Source: Actinomycetota bacterium (GTDB lineage Bacteria; Actinomycetota; Acidimicrobiia; IMCC26256; BP-133). Taken from it: 6,138 bases of DNA. A model generated the notes under the pieces. The model was given only the letters and a program-made list of their open reading frames with translations, was not told the DNA's origin and did not search any database. The DNA lies in the NCBI GenBank assembly GCA_030838815.1, contig JAUZEX010000299.1:1-6138 (forward strand). The letters are read 5' to 3'. Every line of letters starts with the position of its first letter. The first letter of the stretch is position 1. Below, in pieces: positions 1 to 5,103 of the stretch. A program made the translations under genes and the position numbers.

Positions 1-506
1 CTCGACAGGCGGCGGTTGGCCACCTCGAAGACCAGGGTCTCGGCCCGGTCGAGCGTGTTGGTCACGTCGTCGGGCATGTCGTAGCCCATCTCGGCGATCT
101 CGCCCGCCACGCCGATCAGGCGCCGCAGCAGCGCATGCTCCTCCACGATCCGGGCGTAGTGGCCGGCGTTGGCTGCCGCCGGCGTGCCGACCTGGATCCG
201 CAGGATCGCCTGCTTGCCGCCGAGGGCGTCGAGGAGGTTGGCCCGCCGCAGCTCCTCGGCCACCGTCACCGGGTCGACCGGCTCCCCCTGGCCGTAGAGC
301 GCCTGGATGGCCTCGAACAGATGCCCGTGGGCCGGCTTGTAGAAGTCCTCCGGGCTGACCTTCTCGACCGCCGAGGCGATCGCGTCCTTCGACAGCAGCA
401 TCGCCCCGAGCAGGGACTCCTCCGCCTCGATGTTGTGGGGCGGAACCCGCCCGCCGCCCGACGGACGCGAAGACTCCGGCCGCATATCACTGATCGCCTG
501 CACCAC
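1..506 (-). CDS. dnaB: Replicative DNA helicase DnaB, N-terminal part (runs off the left edge)
   Basis: Hexameric helicase that unwinds DNA at the replication fork and recruits primase. About 168 codons are present and reading stays open to base 1. The visible part is the helical N-terminal domain: after a short polar leader comes VPPHNIEAEESLLGAMLLS, then SPEDFYKPAHGHLFEAI, and later NAGHYARIVEEHALLRRLIG and AGEIAEMGYDMPDDV, all typical of DnaB. The linker and RecA-like ATPase domain lie outside the window, so an intein or other C-terminal feature cannot be judged. I chose the GTG at 506 (a second GTG is at 503) because GGAGAG lies about 8 nt upstream. The first in-frame ATG, at 485, has no good ribosome site but still precedes the conserved region. 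It follows rplI on the same strand after a 174-nt gap that holds its own candidate promoter and LexA box. Family assignment is firm; the start is less so. Confidence 0.93.
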   Translation of the reverse strand, partial: MVQAISDMRPESSRPSGGGRVPPHNIEAEESLLGAMLLSKDAIASAVEKVSPEDFYKPAHGHLFEAIQALYGQGEPVDPVTVAEELRRANLLDALGGKQAILRIQVGTPAAANAGHYARIVEEHALLRRLIGVAGEIAEMGYDMPDDVTNTLDRAETLVFEVANRRLS

Positions 507-551
507 CCGCCCGCCTCTCCACTCTCCTGAGGTGGATCATGGTCGCGTCCG

Positions 552-605
552 AACCCTGTGGGGAGGAAGGGGAATAACCCTGTGGATATCAGGAAGTTGT
601 CCCCA
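552..605. repeat. DnaA-box-like repeats between rplI and dnaB
   Basis: The 10-mer AACCCTGTGG occurs at 552-561 and again at 576-585, exactly 24 nt apart. The second copy continues as TGTGGATAT (581-589), one mismatch from the DnaA-box complement TGTGGATAA. A third related site, TTGTCCCCA, lies at 597-605 in the opposite orientation, and GTGGGGA (558-564) with TCCCCAC (600-606) forms a 7-bp inverted repeat. These could be weak DnaA sites in the dnaB leader or an RNA hairpin in its 5' UTR. The repeats are seen directly; the DnaA reading is inference. Confidence 0.4.
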
Positions 606-625
606 CCCGGTCGACACGACGATGA

Positions 626-641
626 CCGAACGTATGTTCGA
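626..641. promoter_or_regulatory. LexA (SOS) box upstream of dnaB
   Basis: CCGAACGTATGTTCGA matches the mycobacterial SOS consensus TCGAAC-N4-GTTCGA at every fixed position but the first. It also fits the Gram-positive form CGAAC-RNRY-GTTYG. It lies in the non-coding gap between rplI and dnaB, and overlaps the predicted -10/+1 of a minus-strand promoter (TTGACC at 664-669, CATGAT at 641-646). LexA bound there would block transcription into dnaB. The match is seen directly; binding and regulation are inferred. Confidence 0.75.
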
Positions 642-669
642 TCATGCTCCCGCGCCGAACCAAGGTCAA
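641..669 (-). promoter_or_regulatory. Candidate sigma-70-type promoter for dnaB
   Basis: On the minus strand, TTGACC (669-664) is followed after exactly 17 nt by CATGAT (646-641). These are 5/6 and 4/6 matches to the consensus -35 and -10 hexamers. The start point would fall near 634, inside the LexA box, giving a 5' UTR of about 128 nt before dnaB. The spacing, the intergenic position and the overlap with the operator make it credible. Confidence 0.5.
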
Positions 670-680
670 GACCCGGCGAG

Positions 681-1124
681 CTACTGGGGCACGACCTCGA
701 TGGTGATGGGGACCTCGACGTCGCTGTGGAGACGGACCGATACCTCGTGGGCGCCCAGCGTCTTGATCGGCTCGACCGAGAGCTTGCGCCGGTCGAGCTT
801 CACGCCGGTCTGGGCCTCCACCGCCTCTGCGATGTCGGTCGACGTGACGGAGCCGAACAACCGCCCGCCCTCGCCCGACCGGGCCTTGATCTCGACCCGC
901 TTGGCCGCCAGCTGGCGGGCGGTGGCCTCCGCCCCTTCCTTCTCCCGTCGGTCACGCACCTGGCGCGACCGGCGCATCGACTCGGCCTGGCGCTCGATGC
1001 CGGGGCTGGACACCATCGCCAGCCCTTTGGGCACGAGGTAGTTCCGGGCGTACCCGGGGGCCACCTCGACGAGGTCGCCCTTGTTGCCGAGGTTGTCGAC
1101 GTCGGCCCGGAGGACGATCTTCAC
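681..1124 (-). CDS. rplI: Ribosomal protein bL9
   Basis: Large-subunit protein that binds 23S rRNA near the base of the L1 stalk and reaches away from the ribosome on a long helix. The 147 residues match the usual bL9 length. The N-terminal rRNA-binding domain has MKIVLRADVDNLGNKGDLVEV and the signature GYARNYLVPKGLA (residues 24-36). A charged connecting helix follows (about 45-78), then the C-terminal domain with GRLFGSVTSTDIAEAV (87-102). Translation starts at GTG, with GGGAG about 9 nt upstream. It lies 22 nt downstream of ssb in the same operon, a gap with no room for rpsR. The stop is TAG, and I see no convincing terminator before the dnaB promoter, so some readthrough into dnaB is possible. 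Confidence 0.97.
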   Translation of the reverse strand: MKIVLRADVDNLGNKGDLVEVAPGYARNYLVPKGLAMVSSPGIERQAESMRRSRQVRDRREKEGAEATARQLAAKRVEIKARSGEGGRLFGSVTSTDIAEAVEAQTGVKLDRRKLSVEPIKTLGAHEVSVRLHSDVEVPITIEVVPQ

Positions 1125-1146
1125 CTTGAACGCTCCCTAGCGATCT

Positions 1147-1620
1147 CTAGAACGGCTCGTCGCCGAAGTCATCGTACGGCGGAGGCTGCTGCTCGGCGGC
1201 GGCCGGCGCGGGGCGGCCGAAGCCGCTTCCGCCCCCACCCCCTCCCTGGTCTCCGCCGCTGCGGCGTTCGGTCTTCTCGACCTTGGCCGTGGCCCAGCGC
1301 AGGCTGGGGGCAACCTCGTCGGCGATGATCTCGACGACGCTGCGCTTGTTCCCCTCCTGTTCCCAGGTGCGCTGCTCCAGGCGGCCCGTCACGATGATCC
1401 GGGCGCCGCGCTTGAGCGACTCGCTGACGTTCTCGGCCAGCTCCCGCCAGCAGATCACGTCGAAGAAGCTGGTCGCCTCCTGCCATTCGCCGCTGTTCTT
1501 ATCCTGCCAGCGGCGGTTGACGGCGACGCCCAGCCGGGCGTTGGCCTGCCCGCTCGGCGTGAAGCGGAGCTCGGGGTCGCGGGTGATGTTCCCCACGATG
1601 GTGATGCTGTTGCCGGACAT
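1147..1620 (-). CDS. ssb: Single-stranded DNA-binding protein SSB
   Basis: Binds and protects single-stranded DNA during replication, repair and recombination, and recruits partners through its C-terminal tip. In 157 residues there is an OB fold at about 5-112 (ITIVGNITRDPELRFTPSGQANARLGVAVN, SFFDVICWRELAENVSESLKRGARIIVTGRLEQR, then a strand with IIADEVAPSLRWA). A Gly/Pro/Gln-rich flexible linker follows (113-148), ending in the acidic-hydrophobic tip DDFGDEPF. The intact tip argues for the housekeeping SSB. ATG start with AGGAAGGAAGG just upstream; 14 nt behind rpsF. The order rpsF-ssb is the conserved actinobacterial one. Confidence 0.97.
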   Translation of the reverse strand: MSGNSITIVGNITRDPELRFTPSGQANARLGVAVNRRWQDKNSGEWQEATSFFDVICWRELAENVSESLKRGARIIVTGRLEQRTWEQEGNKRSVVEIIADEVAPSLRWATAKVEKTERRSGGDQGGGGGGSGFGRPAPAAAEQQPPPYDDFGDEPF

Positions 1621-1634
1621 CTCTGCCTTCCTTC

Positions 1635-1964
1635 CTACGATTCCGCCGTAGCGGGCGCCGCCCGGGCCCGCAGCGCGGCCTCGGGAATGCGGACCACCTT
1701 GTGGCGGACGACTTCGTCGGCAAGGGAGAGCATCCGGTGCAGCTCCTGCTCGAGCTCGACCTCCGCCGTGAATTCCATGAGGACGTAGTAGCCCTCCCAG
1801 CGGTGGCGGAGCTCGTAGGCGAAGCGGCGCTTACCCCAGCGATCGGCCCGACCGGGGTTTCCCCCCCGGCTGCGGATGAACTCCGCGAAGCGGTCGATCG
1901 CGGCCCGGATGGTCTCCTCCTCCAGGCTGGCATCGAAGATGAGCATGACCTCGTACGGCCTCAT
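1635..1964 (-). CDS. rpsF: Ribosomal protein bS6
   Basis: Small-subunit protein that binds 16S rRNA as a heterodimer with S18. The 109-residue product has the S6 ferredoxin-like fold signatures: MRPYEVMLIFDASLEEE at the start, GRADRWGKRRFAYELRHRWEGYYVLMEF (38-65) and the ending VVRHKVVRIPEA. A short Ala-rich tail makes it slightly longer than typical. The start at ATG 1964 is fixed by the perfect AGGAGG at 1975-1980. The longer upstream reading in this frame is non-coding leader. It is the first gene of the rpsF-ssb-rplI block. Its usual partner gene rpsR is missing here, so S18 must be supplied from elsewhere in the genome. Confidence 0.97.
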   Translation of the reverse strand: MRPYEVMLIFDASLEEETIRAAIDRFAEFIRSRGGNPGRADRWGKRRFAYELRHRWEGYYVLMEFTAEVELEQELHRMLSLADEVVRHKVVRIPEAALRARAAPATAES

Positions 1965-2138
1965 GGACCGTGCACCTCCTGTGGACCGCAGGTGGGCCTG
2001 CGGGCTCCCCTCGCCGGGGAGCAGGACGGGTGGATGGAGGGCGCGACCCCGTAGAGCCACGCACTCCCGGTAGGACGAGGAAGGTTAACAGCTTCGGTGC
2101 CGCCCATCGCCATGCACGATACGCCGGAGGTCTGACAG
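1965..2138 (-). promoter_or_regulatory. rpsF leader region with two abutting hairpins
   Basis: This 174-nt gap lies between the methyltransferase stop and rpsF. On the minus strand two perfect hairpins sit end to end: GCTCCCC-GGCGA-GGGGAGC (2022-2004), then CCGCAGG-CCCA-CCTGCGG (2003-1986). Only 5 nt separate the second from the AGGAGG ribosome site. Neither has a T-run, so an ordinary terminator is unlikely. rpsF leaders in many bacteria carry an RNA element bound by the S6:S18 complex, and this could be a lineage variant, though I cannot confirm the CCG signature. A TAACCT at 2087-2082 is a possible -10 without a clear -35. Confidence 0.5.
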
Positions 2139-2924
2139 TTATCCCGGCCGGCGACCCCACACGGCCACGAGGGTGGGGAGACGGAACAGGAATCCGTCGT
2201 GGTCGAAGAGGTCGAAGAGCTCCTCGACCTCGGCCTCGGTGAGGTGTCCCCGCTCGACCACCGCCGGGCAGATCTTCGCCAGGGTCAGCCGCCACCACTC
2301 CGACGCCGGCGAGCCGGGAACTCCGAGGTGGACGCGCCCCTCGGCCTGCACGTCCACCAGGCCGGCGGAGCGCATGTCGCCGGACAGGGCGAGCCCGTAG
2401 TCGGGGCGGTAGCCGGCCGCGGCGAGCAGCTCGGCGAAGCCGTCGTGGGCCCGTTCCAGCAGCTCGCCGCCGACGCAGCCCGGGGCGGCGGACGGCCGCG
2501 CCCAGTCGTAGTCCTCCAGCAGCAGCCACCCGCCGGGCCGGAGCGCGGCGACCAGCCGGCGCAGGACGTCGTCGCGCTGGGGGATGTGCTCGAGAACCAG
2601 CCGGGAGTGAATGACGTCGTAGGCGTCCTCTTCCAGTCCGTCGGTCACGATGTCGTGCCGGCGGACCTCGCACCGCTTCCCGGCCCGCCTCTCGAGGAAC
2701 TCGGTGTCGAGGTCGGTGGCCACCACCCGCCCGTCCGGCCCGACCTGGTCGCACAGCCACAGGGCGATGGACCCTGCGCCGCCCCCCACTTCGAGACAGT
2801 GCCCGCCCAAGGGCAGCGGCAGCCGCCCGAGGAAGGCCAGGGTTCCGCCGTCGTAGACCTGCTCGAGGAGGTCGAGGCGACGGCGCTCCTGTTCCCAGTC
2901 GTGCCCGAAGAGGTACGGGCTCAC
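2139..2924 (-). CDS. Class I SAM-dependent methyltransferase, substrate unknown
   Basis: A 261-residue cytoplasmic enzyme expected to transfer a methyl group from S-adenosylmethionine. Rossmann-fold motifs are clear: motif I LEVGGGAGSIALWL (44-57), the acidic residue after strand 2 in VVATDLD (D71), RRHDIVTDGLEEDAYDVIHSRLVLEHIP (88-115) covering motifs II-III, and LRPGGWLLLEDYDW (128-141). The C-terminal half is Glu/Asp-rich and less conserved; nothing in it identifies the acceptor. The start is GTG 2924, sharing one base with the stop of the DUF192 gene upstream (TAGTG). No separate ribosome site is strong, so coupled translation is likely. It is the last gene of the panB-DUF192-methyltransferase cassette. 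The family includes methyltransferases for small molecules and quinones; context does not choose among them. Confidence 0.85.
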   Translation of the reverse strand: MSPYLFGHDWEQERRRLDLLEQVYDGGTLAFLGRLPLPLGGHCLEVGGGAGSIALWLCDQVGPDGRVVATDLDTEFLERRAGKRCEVRRHDIVTDGLEEDAYDVIHSRLVLEHIPQRDDVLRRLVAALRPGGWLLLEDYDWARPSAAPGCVGGELLERAHDGFAELLAAAGYRPDYGLALSGDMRSAGLVDVQAEGRVHLGVPGSPASEWWRLTLAKICPAVVERGHLTEAEVEELFDLFDHDGFLFRLPTLVAVWGRRPG

Positions 2925-3517
2925 TACGACGATGGGCAGGCGGTCAGCGGCCCGTCAGGCAGCTTCCCCTTGAGGGTCTCGATGGCCACGTTGAAGTTGT
3001 CCTTGGCGCCGTAGCTCGGACAACTGCTTTCGGACCCGGAGCAGGGTGTCATGTCGGTGGCGTCGACCCTGAGCCCGCTCTCGTTGTAGAAGCCGATCGT
3101 CAGCGGGACCTTCACGTCCGACATCGTGAACCGGGTCTTGTCGTGATTCATCGTCTGGCCGAATTCGAAGATCATCCCGTCGTAGCCGTCGATGGCGGTG
3201 CGGTTGCGCAGCCCCTGGGCCCGCTTCTCGGGCGTGTCGGCCACCAGCACGTGGAGGCAGCTGGAGCCCACTCCCACCTTCTTGTCGCCGAAGGCCGGGC
3301 CGGTGGCCGTGGTGGCCGTGCTCGACGACGCGTCGGCGAACGTCGGATTGGCCGGGCGGTTGGCCCCCCAAAGGAGGATCAGGATGAAGACGACGACGCA
3401 GGCCGCCGCCACCAGCACGCCCTTGTAGGCCTTCCCGAGCCCGGTGACGACTTCGACCGCTCCGGCCGGCGTCGGTTCTACGAGGTCCTCGGGGGGCCCC
3501 TGGCCCGCTTCTGTCAT
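2924..3517 (-). CDS. Membrane-anchored DUF192 family protein
   Basis: A 197-residue protein of unknown function carrying a DUF192 (COG1430) domain. Residues 1-32 are cytoplasmic and hydrophilic, one transmembrane helix spans about 33-51 (GVLVAAACVVVFILILLW), a Ser/Thr/Ala-rich linker follows to about 75, and the DUF192 domain covers about 86-187. Family signatures visible are VADTPEKRAQGLRNRT (92-107), DGMIFEF (113-119), TMSDVKVPLTIGFYNESG and DMTPC...CPSY (155-169). Lys29 and Lys32 before the helix favour the domain lying outside the cell. Four cysteines there (87, 159, 166, 194) could form disulfides; the residues are seen, the pairing is inferred. The ATG overlaps the panB stop as ATGA, and the TAG overlaps the methyltransferase start, so it sits inside an operon. 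Confidence 0.85.
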   Translation of the reverse strand: MTEAGQGPPEDLVEPTPAGAVEVVTGLGKAYKGVLVAAACVVVFILILLWGANRPANPTFADASSSTATTATGPAFGDKKVGVGSSCLHVLVADTPEKRAQGLRNRTAIDGYDGMIFEFGQTMNHDKTRFTMSDVKVPLTIGFYNESGLRVDATDMTPCSGSESSCPSYGAKDNFNVAIETLKGKLPDGPLTACPSS

Positions 3518-4362
3518 GCACTGGCCGCCTGGTAGAGGCCGGGCACCGGGGTGCCGTCGGCGAAGTGGTACGTCTCCGCCTCGGAAGGGTACCGGCCCGT
3601 GCGCACGTCATCGGCGAATTGGGCCACTGCCATCGTGGCGTCACCGCGCAGGTCCGCATAACGACGCACGAACTTCGGCGCCCGTCCGCCGCCCAGACCC
3701 AGGAGGTCGTGGAACACCAGGACCTGGCCGTCGCAGTGGACGCCGGCGCCGATCCCGATCGTGGGGACGGGCACCGCCTCGGTGACCATGGTGGCCACGG
3801 CGTCGGGCACGCACTCCAGCACGATGGCAAAGCAGCCCGCTTCGGCCAGGGCGACGGCGTCGTCGACCAGGGCCCGGGCGGCGTCGAACTCCTTGGCCTG
3901 AACCTTGAAGCCGCCCAGCATGTGGACGGACTGCGGCGTGAGCCCGAGGTGACCCATGACGGGGATCTCGGCGTCGAGGATGGCGCCGACCATGTCGAGC
4001 CGCTTGCGGCCACCCTCGAGCTTGACCGCCGACGCCCCGGCCCGCAGGAGCCGGGCGGCATTGCGGACGGTGTCCTCCCGGGAGACGTGATAGCTCATCC
4101 ATGGCATGTCGGCCACCACCATGGCCTTGGGCTTGGCCCGGGCCACGGCCGCGGTGTGATGGGCCATGTCGTCGACGGTCACCGAGAGGGTGTCGTCGTA
4201 GCCGAGGACCACCATGGCCACGCTGTCACCGACGAGGATGATGTCGGCGCCGGCATCGTCGACGATGCGGGCCGACGGCGTGTCGTAGGCGGTGACCATG
4301 ACCAGAGGCGTGCCATCGCCCTTGCGGGCCCGGATGGCGGGAGCAGCGGTGGAAGCGCTCAT
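3514..4362 (-). CDS. panB: 3-methyl-2-oxobutanoate hydroxymethyltransferase (ketopantoate hydroxymethyltransferase)
   Basis: First step of pantothenate/coenzyme A synthesis: adds a hydroxymethyl group from 5,10-methylenetetrahydrofolate to 2-oxoisovalerate to give ketopantoate. The 282 residues form the expected TIM barrel. The Mg2+ ligands and catalytic residues are present: VGDSVAMV (D46), VADMPWM (D85), VKLEGG (K114, E116) and LECVP (E183). PVMGHLGLTPQSVHMLGG (134-151) and TIGIGAGVHCDGQVLVFHDLLGL (201-223) are also diagnostic. I chose ATG 4362 because GGAGG lies about 7 nt upstream and the alignable sequence begins soon after; the reading frame extends to 4476 but that part is non-coding. 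It leads the cassette with DUF192 and the methyltransferase. No other pan genes are in the window. Confidence 0.97.
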   Translation of the reverse strand: MSASTAAPAIRARKGDGTPLVMVTAYDTPSARIVDDAGADIILVGDSVAMVVLGYDDTLSVTVDDMAHHTAAVARAKPKAMVVADMPWMSYHVSREDTVRNAARLLRAGASAVKLEGGRKRLDMVGAILDAEIPVMGHLGLTPQSVHMLGGFKVQAKEFDAARALVDDAVALAEAGCFAIVLECVPDAVATMVTEAVPVPTIGIGAGVHCDGQVLVFHDLLGLGGGRAPKFVRRYADLRGDATMAVAQFADDVRTGRYPSEAETYHFADGTPVPGLYQAASA

Positions 4363-4413
4363 CAGCCGACCTCCGCACGTCCGGGGCACGGTCGGCTCCC
4401 GGCGGCAATGGCC

Positions 4414-4439
4414 AGTGTAGGACGGGGCGGCGATAACCT
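4414..4439. promoter_or_regulatory. Back-to-back candidate -10 elements between panB and the zinc-ribbon gene
   Basis: The 85-nt gap between these divergent genes holds TACACT on the minus strand (4419-4414), which would start panB RNA near 4407 with a 45-nt leader. On the plus strand TAACCT (4434-4439) would start RNA within about 2 nt of the zinc-ribbon ATG at 4448. Both fit the actinobacterial TANNNT pattern. Neither has a recognisable -35, so this is tentative. Confidence 0.35.
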
Positions 4440-4447
4440 CTGAACCG

Positions 4448-4618
4448 ATGGAGCGAGCCTGCGAGAACTGTGGCACCCCGGACGTCGAACTCCTGCACGT
4501 GCGGCGGGTCTACATGGACCCCGACCACCCGGGGGAGATCTCCGAAACCGAGGAGGACCCGGAGCTGTGGTGCATCTCCTGCACCACCCAGTACCCCCAC
4601 CTGGCGGCGGAGGCGTAG
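4448..4618 (+). CDS. Small zinc-ribbon protein, function unknown
   Basis: A 56-residue reading frame, too short for many gene callers. It begins MERACENCGTPDVELLHVRRVYMDPD and ends with ELWCISCTTQYPHLAAEA. Cys5-x2-Cys8 and Cys42-x2-Cys45 make a classic four-cysteine zinc ribbon, with a very acidic stretch between them (residues 24-39). The paired CxxC motifs and a coherent protein are hard to explain by chance. There is no Shine-Dalgarno sequence; TAACCT at 4434-4439 would give a nearly leaderless mRNA. It is divergent from panB and convergent with the DUF5318 gene, ending 12 nt from it. Similar tiny zinc ribbons occur in actinobacteria without known function. A nucleic-acid or protein-binding role is possible but unsupported. 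Confidence 0.72.
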   Translation: MERACENCGTPDVELLHVRRVYMDPDHPGEISETEEDPELWCISCTTQYPHLAAEA

Positions 4619-4620
4619 CC

Positions 4621-4640
4621 CGCCGAACGGCTAGCCGGCG
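4621..4640. terminator. Possible short hairpin between convergent stops
   Basis: CGCCG (4621-4625) pairs with CGGCG (4636-4640). The loop region contains the palindrome CGGCTAGCCG (4628-4637), which is an alternative pairing and includes the DUF5318 stop. It lies where the zinc-ribbon and DUF5318 transcripts converge, but the stem is short and there is no T-run, so termination is only a possibility. Confidence 0.2.
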
Positions 4641-4996
4641 TGCCGCCTCCCCAGGAGATAGCTCCTGGTGAGGTGGTTCCAGTTGCACTCGGTGCAGACC
4701 TCGACCACGTAGCAGGCGAACTCGTCGCAGTTCTCGCCCAGCCGGTCGAGCTCCCCCTGGTTGGTGATGCAGCGGCCGTTGGCCGCCTTGAGGGCATCGC
4801 CGTAGACGTAGGAGACGAGCCGCAGCTTCGCCTTCTCGCAGATCGGGCAGTCCTGCCCGGTCTCCTCGCCGAGGTGGCGGGCGGCGCGGACCAACTCCGG
4901 ATGGGCGTCGCAGACCTCGGCCCGGCCGATCTTCCCGGTCCGCCATTCGCGCAGCACCGCCCGGCGGGCGAGGCGGTAGTCGATCTGGCGACGCAT
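4631..4996 (-). CDS. DUF5318-type zinc-binding protein
   Basis: A 121-residue protein that I match from memory to the actinobacterial DUF5318 family (the mycobacterial homologue is Rv0049); function unknown. It starts with a basic helix (MRRQIDYRLARRAVLREWRTGKI), followed by CDAHPELVRAARHLGEETGQDCPICEKAKLRLVSYVYGDALK, and ends CYVVEVCTECNWNHLTRSYLLG. Cys50-x2-Cys53 and Cys101-x2-Cys104 form a likely zinc ribbon; Cys29, 76, 90 and 95 are additional. No transmembrane segment is seen. The ATG at 4996 lies only 7 nt from a strong -10 (TACAAT, 5009-5004), implying a leaderless mRNA, and there is no Shine-Dalgarno. It is divergent from padR-ino1, as in mycobacteria, where it neighbours the penicillin-binding protein gene ponA1; that gene is not here. 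Confidence 0.87.
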   Translation of the reverse strand: MRRQIDYRLARRAVLREWRTGKIGRAEVCDAHPELVRAARHLGEETGQDCPICEKAKLRLVSYVYGDALKAANGRCITNQGELDRLGENCDEFACYVVEVCTECNWNHLTRSYLLGRRHAG

Positions 4997-5003
4997 CAGA
5001 TCG

Positions 5004-5009
5004 ATTGTA
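5004..5009 (-). promoter_or_regulatory. -10 element giving a leaderless DUF5318 mRNA
   Basis: TACAAT on the minus strand matches the consensus -10 at 5 of 6 bases. A start point 7 nt downstream falls at about 4997, one base before the ATG at 4996. Leaderless mRNAs are common in actinobacteria, and no ribosome site is present here. The -35 region is poor, but the palindrome GGTCGCGACC (5023-5032) lies at that distance and could bind a regulator. Confidence 0.55.
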
Positions 5010-5022
5010 CCGAGGCGGGAGT

Positions 5023-5063
5023 GGTCGCGACCCTGGCCCTGTCCCGTTTGCGCCCCGTTCGCG
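5023..5063. repeat. Palindrome and helical-phase direct repeat in the DUF5318/padR gap
   Basis: GGTCGCGACC (5023-5032) is a perfect 10-bp palindrome. CCCGTTTGCG (5043-5052) and CCCGTTCGCG (5054-5063) differ at one base and start 11 nt apart, about one DNA turn. They sit between the divergent DUF5318 and padR promoters. They may be protein-binding sites, but short GC-rich matches like these also arise by chance. Confidence 0.3.
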
Positions 5064-5103
5064 GAGTTTGACTTCCCGACGTCGCGTTGTAACGCTGTGC
5101 CGA

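Noticed and set aside
558..1328. Long plus-strand frame antisense to rplI and ssb
   Set aside because: It is opposite two certain genes, its residues are Arg/Pro/Gly-heavy with no family resemblance, and GC-rich DNA routinely gives such open antisense frames.
2004..2022. GCTCCCC hairpin as a terminator for the panB cassette
   Set aside because: No T-run follows, and a second hairpin and the rpsF ribosome site come immediately after, so a leader role fits better.
1831..2760. 309-codon minus-strand frame overlapping the methyltransferase and rpsF start
   Set aside because: Same-strand out-of-frame reading, dominated by Arg/Gly/Pro, overlapping two well-supported genes.
2199..3014. 271-codon plus-strand frame antisense to the methyltransferase
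   Set aside because: A shadow of the methyltransferase, whose motifs are clear; no recognisable domain or ribosome site.
3565..4443. 292-codon plus-strand frame antisense to panB
   Set aside because: A shadow of panB, whose catalytic residues are all intact; the His/Gly/Asp-rich product is typical of reversed GC-rich codons.
4363..4476. N-terminal extension of panB
   Set aside because: No family sequence there, it would cross the zinc-ribbon start, and GGAGG points to ATG 4362.
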